Below, piece by piece: positions 36,655-45,730 of a stretch of 57,668 nucleotides of DNA. Within the stretch, counting starts at the first letter, position 1. Every line of letters starts with the position of its first letter. The notes beneath the pieces were generated by a model, which did no database searches, was not told the DNA's origin, and worked only from the letters and a program-made list of their open reading frames with translations. This DNA comes from Butyrivibrio sp. (GTDB lineage: Bacteria > Bacillota_A > Clostridia > Lachnospirales > Lachnospiraceae). The translations under genes and the position numbers were made by a program. The stretch is taken from the NCBI GenBank assembly GCA_024690635.1, contig JAILOW010000074.1, positions 1 through 57,668 on the forward strand. Direction: 5' to 3'.

Positions 36655-37554
36655 ATGAAGAAACAGACAATCGCAATTTTACTTACAGCAGTAACAGCAT
36701 TTACAGCTCTTACAGGATGCGGCAAGCAGGCAGGAAGCGCTGCTGCAGCTGACACTGTAGAAGAGACAGCACAGGCCGAAGAGACAGCTGCCGAGGAAGT
36801 GGCAGAGGAGGCCGCTGCAGAAGCCCCTGCGGAGACAGTGGTCCTTAAGGGAATCGCAGACCTTGTTCCTCACTCTGAGATCATTGAGTTTGTTAAGCCC
36901 AAACTTGCAGAGCAGGGTATCGAGATCGACCTTGTATCAACAGCAGCAGATTCAACCACCAATGAAAAGCTCAATGCAGGAGAGATCGATTTTAACTACT
37001 TCCAGCATGATCCTTACCTTCAGTCTGAGATCGAAGCTAACGGCTATGATCTTGTAGATGCCGGTGACATCCACGTTGAGCCTATTACTGCATACTCAGA
37101 CAAGTATCAGACAAAAGAGGATATTCCCGAGAACGCTGTTGTGGCCATCCCTAACGATGCTACCAATGAGTACCGCGCCCTCAGGATCCTTGAGCAGAAC
37201 GGCTTTGTAAAGCTTGCTGCAGGAGTACAGGATTCACTCAGCGCTTCCGTAGCTGATATTGAGGAGTACACAGTTCCTCTTACAATCGTGGAACTTGATT
37301 CTGCACAGATCATTCCCACCAAGGATGATTATGATTTCTTTATCACAAACACAAACAAGGCCCTTGAAGCCGGCATTGATTCTGCGAAGCTCTTCAGCGA
37401 AGGTGCTGACAGCCCTTATGCAAACATCATTGCTGTAAGAACAGAGGACAAGGACAACCCTGCTATCAAAGCACTTGTTGATGCACTCCTTGAAGAGGAC
37501 ACTCAGAAGTTCATCGAGGATAAGTACAACGGTGCGGTAATACCCGTAAAGTAA
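36655..37554 (+). CDS. MetQ/NlpA-family substrate-binding lipoprotein
   Basis: This 299-residue lipoprotein has lipobox LTGC (Cys22) and a spacer of about 40 residues rich in Ala, Glu and Thr. The NlpA domain follows (VPHSEIIEFVKPKLAEQGIEI, broken here, NEKLNAGEIDFNYFQHDPYL, YSDKYQTKEDIPENAVVAIPND). The family binds L- or D-methionine and some related sulfur compounds. A GGAGGAG site lies just upstream. It is the last gene of the operon, ahead of a perfect 16-pair terminator. The ligand is best taken as an open question. Confidence 0.92.
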   Translation: MKKQTIAILLTAVTAFTALTGCGKQAGSAAAADTVEETAQAEETAAEEVAEEAAAEAPAETVVLKGIADLVPHSEIIEFVKPKLAEQGIEIDLVSTAADSTTNEKLNAGEIDFNYFQHDPYLQSEIEANGYDLVDAGDIHVEPITAYSDKYQTKEDIPENAVVAIPNDATNEYRALRILEQNGFVKLAAGVQDSLSASVADIEEYTVPLTIVELDSAQIIPTKDDYDFFITNTNKALEAGIDSAKLFSEGADSPYANIIAVRTEDKDNPAIKALVDALLEEDTQKFIEDKYNGAVIPVK

Positions 37555-37596
37555 GAGTAATTTTGCCAGACCTTCCTACCATACAATAACTTGTGA

Positions 37597-37645
37597 AGAT
37601 AAGCTGTAATATACCCATATTACAGCTTATCTTTAATTGTCTTTT
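37597..37645 (+). terminator. Terminator of the nitrogenase-like/ABC operon
   Basis: AGATAAGCTGTAATAT (37597-37612) and ATATTACAGCTTATCT (37617-37632) pair perfectly over ACCC and are followed by TTTAATTGTCTTTT. Confidence 0.9.
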
Positions 37646-37716
37646 ACGCTATAATACGGTAAAATGTAAATTGCATTTGGACTTAGACAACCCCAAAGCA
37701 TTGAGAGGTATTTGTT

Positions 37717-38946
37717 TTGGATAACAACAATTCTACAGATTTTATAAAGGCCGGAAGCGACATATTAAACAGCGTTACCAAGGCCATTGATACAAATGAT
37801 TACAGCAACCTTGCAAGTGAGATAAACAAGACCATCAAATCTGTGTCTTACGCAAGGAATGTGACCTATGCCAGCATGGGCAGAAAAACCGTTTACGTCA
37901 ATCAAAACGCTACCCGCGCACCCAGACCCGTCAGAAAGGTGTATCCTTTCCTGCAAAAGAGAATAAGCACTTTTGACGGGTTGGCTCTTATGACCATGTC
38001 AGCAACGGGACTTTTCTTTATGCTTTTATTGCTCATTGGAGCGGCGGCAGACAGCTCTTTGGTGGGTTCTATAGTGACTGCGGCTCTTTCCGCAGGTTTG
38101 GGACTTGGCTTTTTCCGCGGACTTAGTAAATTTAAGCTTGCAAAGAAATTCCACCAGTACGGCGGCATCTTAAAAGAGGCCGAGTATTTTAAAATATCCG
38201 ATCTTGCCAGAGTGGCACTTAAGCCGGATGCTGAAGTGTTAAAAGACATCAAGACATTCATCAAAAAGGGATATCTTCCAAGGGCAAGGCTGGACAATAC
38301 AGAGACAACCTGCATGATCACAGACAACGCATACCAGCTGTACGCAGGAGCGCTTCAGGATCAGGCGGCAAGAGAGCTCAGAAACCAGCAGGCAACCCAG
38401 GAAGCCAAGGCGCAGGCAGCGACGCAGGATAAAGAGCTGGCAGGACTTCCCGAGTCGGCAAGAGCGATTCTTTCCGAGGGAAAAGAGTATATCACCTACG
38501 TAAGACAGGTCAACGACCTTATACCAGACACCGAGATCATGTCAACCAAGCTGTACAGGCTTGAGGAGATCATGAACAGGATCTTTGAGCAGGTTAAAAA
38601 GGAGCCTTCCACAGCAGAAGAGCTGAGAAAGCTCATGAACTATTACCTTCCCACTACCAAGAAGCTTTTGGATGCTTATGTGGAGCTTGACAGACAGCCT
38701 GAAACCGGAGCGAACATCACCAAGACCAAGGCAGAGATCGACTCCGTTATGGATACCATCAACGAGGCCTTTGAAAACCTTCTGGACAATCTTTTCCAGG
38801 AAATGGCATGGGATATCTCCTCAGACATTTCGGTTATGAAGACAATGATGGCTCAGGACGGACTTACAGCAGAAGGCCAGGGGATGGGCGTGGCAATGCA
38901 GGCTCAGGGCCAGGCACAGGCACAGGTTCAGGCAGAGATAAAATAA
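37717..38946 (+). CDS. XpaC-like protein (5-bromo-4-chloroindolyl phosphate hydrolysis family)
   Basis: This 409-residue protein has two membrane segments at about 85-125 (LMTMSATGLFFMLLLLIGAA and a following stretch) and a helical cytoplasmic C-terminal half, as in XpaC proteins. The tail is Gln/Ala-rich (MQAQGQAQAQVQAE). The start is TTG 37717 after GAGAGG. It pairs with the TelA-like gene 45 bases downstream, the common arrangement of xpaC/telA (yceH-like) genes. The biochemical role of the family is not well known; links to anion and envelope stress resistance have been proposed. Confidence 0.85.
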   Translation: MDNNNSTDFIKAGSDILNSVTKAIDTNDYSNLASEINKTIKSVSYARNVTYASMGRKTVYVNQNATRAPRPVRKVYPFLQKRISTFDGLALMTMSATGLFFMLLLLIGAAADSSLVGSIVTAALSAGLGLGFFRGLSKFKLAKKFHQYGGILKEAEYFKISDLARVALKPDAEVLKDIKTFIKKGYLPRARLDNTETTCMITDNAYQLYAGALQDQAARELRNQQATQEAKAQAATQDKELAGLPESARAILSEGKEYITYVRQVNDLIPDTEIMSTKLYRLEEIMNRIFEQVKKEPSTAEELRKLMNYYLPTTKKLLDAYVELDRQPETGANITKTKAEIDSVMDTINEAFENLLDNLFQEMAWDISSDISVMKTMMAQDGLTAEGQGMGVAMQAQGQAQAQVQAEIK

Positions 38947-38991
38947 GGTTTTAGCTAATATAAATATAAAAGTTTAAATCAGGAGGAAGAC

Positions 38992-40152
38992 ATGGGAGCA
39001 GAATTAAACTTTGACGCAGCACCCGCTGCACCTACACTTAGTTTTGGGGAAGAGGCTGCAACTCAGACTGCTACTGCAGCTCAGGAGCCTGCCAAGGAAG
39101 AGAGCAACGGCAATCTTGCCATGGAAGCACAGCTTTCCGAAGAAGAGCTCAAGCAGGTTGAGGATTTCAGCAAGCAGATCGATATCACAAACAGCACAGG
39201 CATCATGAATTATGGTGTCGGCACACAGAAAAAGCTGGCTGATTTCTCTGAAAAAGCTATCGACAACGTAAGAACCAAGGACATGGGCGAAGTTGGTAAC
39301 ATGATCACAGATCTTGTTACTCAGCTCAAGAGCTTTGAGATAGACGAGGACGAAAAGGGCATCAAGGCTCTTTTCAAAAAGAGCGCCAACAAGCTTGAGG
39401 CACTGAAGGTTAAGTACAGCAAGGCTGAGACCAATGTTCAGACCATCAGCAACGAGCTTGAAAAGCATCAGGTAACTCTTATGAAGGACGTAGAGGTTCT
39501 GGACAAGATGTACGATCTGAACCTTAACTATTTCAAAGAGCTGACAATGTACATCCTTGCCGGCAAGAAGAGACTTGAAGAGGAGAGAAACACCACTCTT
39601 GTAGAGCTCCAGAAAAAGGCTGAGCAGTCAGGTCTTCCTGAGGATGCAGAGGCAGCCAAGGACTTTGCCAACAAGTGCGACAGATTCGAGAAAAAGATCT
39701 ATGACCTTGAGCTTACAAGAACCATCGCAATGCAGACAGGTCCTCAGATCCGTATGGTACAGAGTTCCGACACTGTTATGGCTGAGAAGATCCAGTCAAC
39801 CATCGTAAACACTATTCCTCTTTGGAAGAACCAGATGGTCATCGCTATGGGCATTGAGCATGCTACACAGGCTGCTCAGGCTGAGCGCGAAGTTAACGAT
39901 ATGACCAACAAGCTTCTTAAGAAGAATGCAGATGCGCTCAAGGTTGCAACTATCGAGAGTGCAAAAGAGGCAGAGAGAGGTATCGTGGATATCGAGACTC
40001 TCAAGCACACCAACGAAAGTCTTATTACTACACTTGATGAGGTGCTGAAGATCCAGACAGAGGGCAAGCAGAAGAGGCGCGAAGCCGAGGCAGAGCTTGC
40101 ACAGATCGAGGCACAGCTCAAGGATAAGCTTATCATCGCGGCAAAGAGCTGA
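38992..40152 (+). CDS. Toxic anion resistance protein, TelA family
   Basis: This 386-residue soluble, highly helical protein matches the TelA/KlaA family. Family features are the IDITNSTGIMNYGVGTQKKLADFS opening, in two pieces, and the segments VQTISNELEKHQVTLMKDV and LDKMYDLNLNYFKELTMYI. An Ala/Thr/Glu-rich leader of about 40 residues precedes the domain. An AGGAGG site supports the start. It is thought to act with the XpaC-like protein at the membrane. The exact function is unsettled. Confidence 0.9.
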   Translation: MGAELNFDAAPAAPTLSFGEEAATQTATAAQEPAKEESNGNLAMEAQLSEEELKQVEDFSKQIDITNSTGIMNYGVGTQKKLADFSEKAIDNVRTKDMGEVGNMITDLVTQLKSFEIDEDEKGIKALFKKSANKLEALKVKYSKAETNVQTISNELEKHQVTLMKDVEVLDKMYDLNLNYFKELTMYILAGKKRLEEERNTTLVELQKKAEQSGLPEDAEAAKDFANKCDRFEKKIYDLELTRTIAMQTGPQIRMVQSSDTVMAEKIQSTIVNTIPLWKNQMVIAMGIEHATQAAQAEREVNDMTNKLLKKNADALKVATIESAKEAERGIVDIETLKHTNESLITTLDEVLKIQTEGKQKRREAEAELAQIEAQLKDKLIIAAKS

Positions 40153-40180
40153 TTTTGATTTACATTTGAATATATGATGT

Positions 40181-40326
40181 AGCCCCCGATATGGTTTTTG
40201 CATTTCCTGGCACGCTTTCGCTCGGACCTCGCTGGCAGCGGTATGTAAGATGCTAAAAAACAGCATCTAAATACCGGCCGCTCGCTACGGCCCAGAAATA
40301 CAAAAAACCATACCGGGGGCTTTTTT
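40181..40326 (+). repeat. Nested inverted-repeat element, also the telA terminator
   Basis: Two 30-base arms (40181-40210 and 40292-40321) pair with few mismatches, beginning AGCCCCCG and ending CGGGGGCT. Inside lie further helices: CGGTAT/ATACCG (40239-40244, 40271-40276) and AGATGCT/AGCATCT (40248-40254, 40262-40268). TTTTTT follows the outer arm, so it can terminate transcription. The shape, a long stem with a structured head of about 80 bases, is more elaborate than a terminator and resembles a palindromic extragenic repeat or a small structured RNA. Confidence 0.75.
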
Positions 40327-40613
40327 CATAAAATATACAAATGTAGCAAATGCAGGGAAAAACAGTAAACGAGGTGGGGTAGGGGCCGTCAAGCCACTCT
40401 GTACCACTGCTTTTTTATATTTTCGTATAGGCCAAAAACTTTGTATAAAGAGCTCGAAGGCTGGAAGAAAAAACAGAAAAGTTAACATTTTGACAGGTTG
40501 TGGAAACAATGGGGTATGGAAAAACGGGGAGATTGAGGGTAGTATGGTGGTAAGAGAAAACGAAAGTAGAAATGCAAAAGACGCATTTTGAGTTTGAAAA
40601 GCAGGAGGGTTAT
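40327..40613. other. Non-coding gap upstream of galK
   Basis: I see no gene in these 287 bases. A TTGACA occurs at 40490-40495, but the best -10 (TATGGA at 40515-40520) is poor and 19 bases away. TATAAA at 40444-40449 has only a weak -35. There is a purine-rich run near 40510-40560. The galK promoter must lie here, but I cannot place it with confidence. Confidence 0.4.
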
Positions 40614-41792
40614 ATGATCGATCAGGAAATGAAGAAAGCGGTTCTTGACAGCTTTGAGAAGGTGTTTGGAAAAAGCGATGCAGTTAAGGCGTATTTTGCA
40701 CCGGGCAGAGTAAATCTTATCGGTGAGCATACTGATTACAACGGAGGACATGTTTTTCCCTGCGCTCTGACAATCGGAACTTACGGAGCTGTTGCAAAGA
40801 GAGATGACAACAAGTTAAGGTTCTATTCCGTAAACCTTGATAAGCTTGGGGTGATAGAGTCTTCACTTGATGATCTGACACCCAGTGATGAGGCAAACTG
40901 GACCAACTATCCCAAGGGAGTTGTCTGGGCTTTTGAAAAGAGAGGCATGAAGCTTGATAAGGGCTTTGACATGGTGATCTACGGAAACATCCCCAACGGA
41001 TCAGGTCTTTCTTCATCCGCATCTCTTGAGGTTCTTACAGGATTTATTTTAAGAGATCTTTATGGTTTTGATGCTTCCAATCAGGATCTTGCTCTTATCG
41101 GACAGTACTCCGAGAACAACTACAACGGCTGCAACTGCGGTATCATGGATCAGTTTGCGGTAGCTATGGGAAAAGAGAACTGCGCTATCTTCCTTGATAC
41201 AGCAGATCTTTCATTTGAATATGCACCCATCAGCCTTACAAGCGCCAAGATCGTTATCGCCAATACAAATAAAAAGCACAAGCTTACAGATTCTCAGTAC
41301 AATGCCCGCAGGAGCATGTGCGAAGAGGCTCTCGCCATCCTTCAAAAGAGTGTTGATATCAAGGGACTCGGAGATCTTTCCATTGAAGAGTTTGAAAAGG
41401 TAAAGAATGTTCTTACAGATCCCGACATGCAGAGAAAGGCAAAGCACGCTGTATATGAGAACCAGCGTACCATCGAGGCTGTAAAGGCGCTTAAGGACGG
41501 CGACATCGATCACTTCGGCGAGCTTATGAGACAGTCCCATGAGTCCCTCAGGGATGACTACGATGTTACAGGTGTTGAGCTTGATACTCTTGCAGAAGAG
41601 GCATGGAAGATTCCCGGTGTTATCGGTTCACGTATGACAGGCGGCGGATTTGGCGGATGCACAGTTTCCATCGTAAAGGACGAGGCAATAGAAGAGTTCA
41701 AAAAGACAGTTGGGGAGAACTACCGTAAAAAGATCGGCTATGATGCTACTTTCTATATTGTAGAGATCGGCGGAGGCCCGGAGGTTATCTGA
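40614..41792 (+). CDS. galK: Galactokinase
   Basis: This 392-residue GHMP kinase phosphorylates galactose to galactose-1-phosphate in the Leloir pathway. Signatures are APGRVNLIGEHTDYNGG near the N-terminus, the glycine-rich ATP motif NGSGLSSSASLEV, and GSRMTGGGFGGCTVS near the C-terminus. ATG 40614 has AGGAGGG 5 bases upstream and is preferred to ATG 40572. It overlaps galT by 1 base. galE is not in the window. Confidence 0.97.
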   Translation: MIDQEMKKAVLDSFEKVFGKSDAVKAYFAPGRVNLIGEHTDYNGGHVFPCALTIGTYGAVAKRDDNKLRFYSVNLDKLGVIESSLDDLTPSDEANWTNYPKGVVWAFEKRGMKLDKGFDMVIYGNIPNGSGLSSSASLEVLTGFILRDLYGFDASNQDLALIGQYSENNYNGCNCGIMDQFAVAMGKENCAIFLDTADLSFEYAPISLTSAKIVIANTNKKHKLTDSQYNARRSMCEEALAILQKSVDIKGLGDLSIEEFEKVKNVLTDPDMQRKAKHAVYENQRTIEAVKALKDGDIDHFGELMRQSHESLRDDYDVTGVELDTLAEEAWKIPGVIGSRMTGGGFGGCTVSIVKDEAIEEFKKTVGENYRKKIGYDATFYIVEIGGGPEVI

Positions 41793-43321
41793 TGATGGAC
41801 GCAGTAAAAAAACTTGTAGCTTACGGTCTGAAAACAGGCCTTATTGAAAACGAGGATATAATCTACACTCTGAATAGTATTCTTATAGAGATGGGCGAGG
41901 ATTCTGCGGAATATGAGGTTTCCGAGATCGAAGAGTTAGCAGCATCCATCGCTTCAGAATCTGTGAATGACGGAACATTTCTTGAGAATGTGTTAAAAGA
42001 GCTGGATGATGAGGCGGTTAAAAAAGGTCTCATCGAAAATGACAGCGTTGTTTACAGAGACCTTTTTGATACAAAGCTCATGGGGCTTATGACAGAAAGA
42101 CCAAGCGCTGTTATAAAGAAGTTTAATGAGCTTTATAAGGTCAGCCCCGAAAAGGCTACTGAGTTCTACTACGATTTTTCAAGAAACACGGATTATATCA
42201 GAAGATACAGAATATCCAAGGACATGAAGTGGATCACACCCACTCCCTATGGAGACCTTGATATCACCATCAATCTCTCCAAGCCCGAAAAGGATCCCAA
42301 GGCTATTGCTGCAGCAAGAAATGCCAAGCAAAGCGGCTATCCCAAGTGTCAGCTTTGCTGGGAAAATGAAGGATATTCAGGAAGAGTGGATCACCCTGCA
42401 AGGGAAAATCACAGGATAATTCCTGTGACTATACAGAATTCCAAGTGGGGATTCCAGTATTCACCCTATGTTTATTACAACGAGCATTGTATTGTGTTTA
42501 ACTCCAAACACATCCCTATGAAGATCGAGCATGGCACCTTCTGCAAGCTCTTTGACTTTGTAAAGCAGTTCCCTCACTATTTCGTGGGATCAAATGCAGA
42601 TCTTCCCATAGTGGGCGGTTCTATACTCAGCCACGATCACTTCCAGGGCGGTCATTACACCTTCGCCATGGCCAAGGCTCCTGTAGAAAGAACCTTCACT
42701 GTAAAGGGCTTTGAAGATATAAAGAGCGGTATCGTAAAGTGGCCTATGTCTGTTATCAGACTTTCAGGTCCTGACAGCGACAGGATAATCGCTCTGGCAG
42801 ATCTGATCCTTGAAAAGTGGAGAGGCTACACCGATGAGGCTGCCTTTATCTTTGCAGAGACTGAAGGAACTCCTCACAACACCATCACTCCCATCGCAAG
42901 AAAGCGCGGTGATGACTATGAGCTTGATCTCGTCCTTCGTAACAACATAACGACAGAAGAGCATCCTCTCGGAGTATATCATCCTCATGCTCAGCTTCAT
43001 CACATCAAGAAGGAGAACATCGGACTTATCGAGGTTATGGGACTTGCAGTTCTTCCCGCAAGACTTAAGGGCGAGATGGCGCGTCTCAAGGATGCAATCC
43101 TCTCAGGCGCTGATATCAGAGCCGACGAAGAGCTTGAGAAGCACGCAGACTGGGTAGATGAATTCATAAAGAAATATGAAAAGATAGATTCCTCTAACAT
43201 TGACGATATTATTCAAACTGAAATTGGAGAAGTCTTCATGCACGTACTTGAAGACGCCGGCGTATACAAGAGAACTCCAGAAGGCCAAAACGCCTTCGAC
43301 AGGTTTGTGGCAAGCTTGTAA
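41792..43321 (+). CDS. galT: UDP-glucose-hexose-1-phosphate uridylyltransferase, type 2
   Basis: This 509-residue GalT of the Firmicutes-type (type 2) exchanges UDP between glucose-1-P and galactose-1-P. The active-site region is GGSILSHDHFQGGHYTFAM with the H-x-H pair that carries the covalent UMP intermediate; CWENEGYSGR and EHCIVF, near the centre, are family landmarks. ATG 41792 is tied to the galK stop (ATGATG over TGA), so translation is coupled; ATG 41795 is equally possible. A hairpin terminator follows. Confidence 0.96.
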   Translation: MMDAVKKLVAYGLKTGLIENEDIIYTLNSILIEMGEDSAEYEVSEIEELAASIASESVNDGTFLENVLKELDDEAVKKGLIENDSVVYRDLFDTKLMGLMTERPSAVIKKFNELYKVSPEKATEFYYDFSRNTDYIRRYRISKDMKWITPTPYGDLDITINLSKPEKDPKAIAAARNAKQSGYPKCQLCWENEGYSGRVDHPARENHRIIPVTIQNSKWGFQYSPYVYYNEHCIVFNSKHIPMKIEHGTFCKLFDFVKQFPHYFVGSNADLPIVGGSILSHDHFQGGHYTFAMAKAPVERTFTVKGFEDIKSGIVKWPMSVIRLSGPDSDRIIALADLILEKWRGYTDEAAFIFAETEGTPHNTITPIARKRGDDYELDLVLRNNITTEEHPLGVYHPHAQLHHIKKENIGLIEVMGLAVLPARLKGEMARLKDAILSGADIRADEELEKHADWVDEFIKKYEKIDSSNIDDIIQTEIGEVFMHVLEDAGVYKRTPEGQNAFDRFVASL

Positions 43322-43344
43322 AAAGAATATCTTACTATAACAAA

Positions 43345-43430
43345 AGCCTCACTTTATGAAATGTCCATTTTCTGTTGGTGTCCTGAAAAATGGTTACATT
43401 TCAATTCTTGTGAGGCTTATTATTTTATGT
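43345..43430. terminator. Long imperfect hairpin between galT and a convergent gene
   Basis: AAGCCTCAC and GTGAGGCTT (43412-43420) form the outer stem. Inner arms GAAATG/CATTTC and CCATTTT/AAAATGG extend it with small bulges. T-rich on the right and A-rich on the left, it can stop both strands. Confidence 0.75.
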
Positions 43431-43460
43431 GGCTGGTCATAAATTTTCGGCCCAAGCCAC

Positions 43461-44075
43461 TTACTGCAGAAGCTTTAGAATCGTATCCCTACTCAAAGAA
43501 TTGAGGCTCTTTGCGATTGGGACAAGCCCTTCAAGCTTTCTGGATATCTCATCTTCTGAGAGTCCGAGCTTGGTCTTGTACAGGTCTACAAGGGTACGAT
43601 AGGTCGCGGTGATATCTGAGCGGGTCTTTACGGCGAACTCAAGTACTGCGGTAGCGTCCTCGTAGCGGCCCTGATCGTACAGCTCTTTGCCCCACTTTTG
43701 AAGGGAGCATACCATGGCAGTGTAGTTCTGATCGTACTGTATGAGAAGAGTGATGTTTGGAGCACCGTACTGGAGCTTTAGATCTGTGTTGGTTATGCCT
43801 GTGAGATTGACGATGTTTTCGTCTTTCAGGGCCAGAAGCTCTTCTTCGGCGCTTTGGAGTATCTCGTTTTCACCGTAGGTTCCGAAGGGAAGAAGATCGT
43901 AGGGAATGTGCACGTAGTCAAGGCTGTCAAGGCTTTTGCGCCTTACGCTGTTGGCTTTGGATTCCTGTTCCCAGAAGTTCTCTTCCTTTTGTTCTATCTT
44001 TCTCTGAACCCGTCGCATGCTGATGTTAAAGAATACTCCCATCACTATGATGCTTGCTAAAAAGGGTAATTTCAT
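43461..44075 (-). CDS. Hypothetical membrane-anchored protein with TPR-like C-terminus
   Basis: I do not recognise the family. This 204-residue protein has one N-terminal membrane segment (about residues 3-20), a charged Gln/Glu/Lys region, then helical repeats: WGKELYDQGRYEDATAVLEFAV looks like a TPR unit, followed by TYRTLVDLYKTKLG. The start ATG 44075 has AAAGGAT 8 bases upstream. It is transcribed away from the VanW-type gene with 62 bases between them, so shared control is possible. Confidence 0.75.
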   Translation of the reverse strand: MKLPFLASIIVMGVFFNISMRRVQRKIEQKEENFWEQESKANSVRRKSLDSLDYVHIPYDLLPFGTYGENEILQSAEEELLALKDENIVNLTGITNTDLKLQYGAPNITLLIQYDQNYTAMVCSLQKWGKELYDQGRYEDATAVLEFAVKTRSDITATYRTLVDLYKTKLGLSEDEISRKLEGLVPIAKSLNSLSRDTILKLLQ

Positions 44076-44137
44076 CTATAATATCCTTTCAGAAAATTGA
44101 GGAAAATACATTAACATAATAACACAGAGGAACTGTT

Positions 44138-45721
44138 ATGAAAAAACTTTTTGGAGGCCTGGTTCTGGCTCTTTTACTGGCTGCATTTATGCCGGGGACC
44201 ACTGTACGGGCAGAAGATGCCAGGGTTATCGCTGACGGGGTGTTTATCGGCCCTGTAGATGTGTCGGGGATGACCGTTACCCAGGCAGAGAACGCAGTAG
44301 ATGCGTATGTGAACGGCATGTCGGAAAAAGAGATCACTCTTTCCGCAGGTGAGGACAAGAATCTTGATATTACCGGTGCCGACACCGGTGTTTACTGGAA
44401 TAACAGAAAGGTTGCCACCGAGGCTTACGCACTTGGACATCAGGGCAACATAATCGCCAGATACAAGGCTCTCAAGGATCTTAAGAAAAACAATCACGTA
44501 TATGATCTTGAGCTTGGATTTAATGAAGAAGCTCTTTCCGAAATAGCAGGAAGATGCGCAGATTCTTTTGATCAGGAGACTGTAAACTACAGTCTTAAAA
44601 AGACAGAAGACGGATTTGAAGTAAGTCAGGGACAGACAGGATACCTTGTTGATCCCGCTGAGACAGTGACCGCCATCAAAAACTACATGGGCGGCGACTG
44701 GAAGGAAGAAGGAAATACCATTCAGATCTCTGTTAAGGCTGATGAGCCCAAGGGAAGCGCTGAGGAGCTTGCCAAGGTCAGGGACGTTCTCGGAACCTTT
44801 ACAACCAGCTACAAAACTTCCGGTGCGGCAAGAAGTGCCAATGTTGCCAACGGATGTTCACTTATAAACGGCCACACCATCTATCCCGGAGAGGAGTTCT
44901 CGGTTCTTGAGGCCATCACTCCTTTTTCCGAGGCAAATGGATATCACCTGGCAGGTTCTTATCTGAACGGCCTTGTGGTTGAGAGTCTGGGAGGCGGTAT
45001 CTGTCAGGTATCCACCACTCTCTACAACGCAGTGCTTCTTGCGGAGCTTGAAGTTACCGAGAGGCACAACCACTCAATGATCGTAACTTACGTTTCACCT
45101 TCCGCTGATGCGGCTATTGCTGAGTCAGGCGGCAAGAATTTCAAGTTTGTAAACAGTACCGACAGTCCTATTTATATAGAAGGTTATACCACAGAGGACA
45201 AGCACATAACCTTTACGGTTTACGGCGTGGAGACAAGACCTGCAGGCAGAAAGGTTTCTTTTGAGAGCGAGGTTTTGGAGACTACACCCGCATCTGCCGA
45301 TCAGTTTGTTACAGACCCTTCCCAGGCGGTTGGATATGTGGGAACACAGTCAGCTCACCTTGGATACAAGGCTCAGCTGTGGAAGATCGTCACAGAAAAC
45401 GGAGAAGTGACCGAAAAAGAAGTTGTTAACTCCAGCACCTACAAGATGGTTCCCAAGATCGTCACAGTAGGAACCGCAGGGGCTGACGAGACTGTAATGA
45501 GTCAGCTTCAGACTGCGATCGCAACAGGAGATGCAGGAACGGTCAAGGCTGTTGCAGGTGCCATCGCAGCAGCAAGAGGCGCTGTCGGAACCGATGATGC
45601 AGAGGCAGCTCAGCAGGCAGCTAACGATGCGGTAAATGCAGCTCATGCCCAGCTTCAGCAGCAGGCTCAGGAAAACTCCGAGGAACCTCAGGATACATCA
45701 GAGGTAATAGTAACTAACTGA
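44138..45721 (+). CDS. VanW-family cell-envelope protein
   Basis: This is a 527-residue secreted protein. A signal peptide covers residues 1-25 (ends TTVRAED). Residues 35-200 hold peptidoglycan-binding-like (PG_binding_4) repeats, and 225-355 form the VanW domain (NGHTIYPGEEFSVLEAITPF, LGGGICQVSTTLYNAVLLAEL and ERHNHSM). A G5-like segment follows, and the tail is rich in Ala, Gln and Glu. VanW proteins occur near vancomycin-resistance genes and widely in clostridial envelopes; the biochemical role is not established. No van genes are nearby, so resistance is not implied. Confidence 0.9.
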   Translation: MKKLFGGLVLALLLAAFMPGTTVRAEDARVIADGVFIGPVDVSGMTVTQAENAVDAYVNGMSEKEITLSAGEDKNLDITGADTGVYWNNRKVATEAYALGHQGNIIARYKALKDLKKNNHVYDLELGFNEEALSEIAGRCADSFDQETVNYSLKKTEDGFEVSQGQTGYLVDPAETVTAIKNYMGGDWKEEGNTIQISVKADEPKGSAEELAKVRDVLGTFTTSYKTSGAARSANVANGCSLINGHTIYPGEEFSVLEAITPFSEANGYHLAGSYLNGLVVESLGGGICQVSTTLYNAVLLAELEVTERHNHSMIVTYVSPSADAAIAESGGKNFKFVNSTDSPIYIEGYTTEDKHITFTVYGVETRPAGRKVSFESEVLETTPASADQFVTDPSQAVGYVGTQSAHLGYKAQLWKIVTENGEVTEKEVVNSSTYKMVPKIVTVGTAGADETVMSQLQTAIATGDAGTVKAVAGAIAAARGAVGTDDAEAAQQAANDAVNAAHAQLQQQAQENSEEPQDTSEVIVTN

Positions 45722-45730
45722 GGTTAAAAT

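Noticed and set aside
38341..38460. Gln/Ala-rich repeats in the XpaC-like protein as a tandem repeat or CRISPR-like array
   Set aside because: The repeats are low-complexity coding sequence without regular unit length or spacers. No CRISPR array was seen anywhere in the window.
44138..45721. Vancomycin resistance locus
   Set aside because: Only a VanW-domain protein is present; there is no vanHAX or vanRS set. VanW proteins are widespread in clostridia without resistance.
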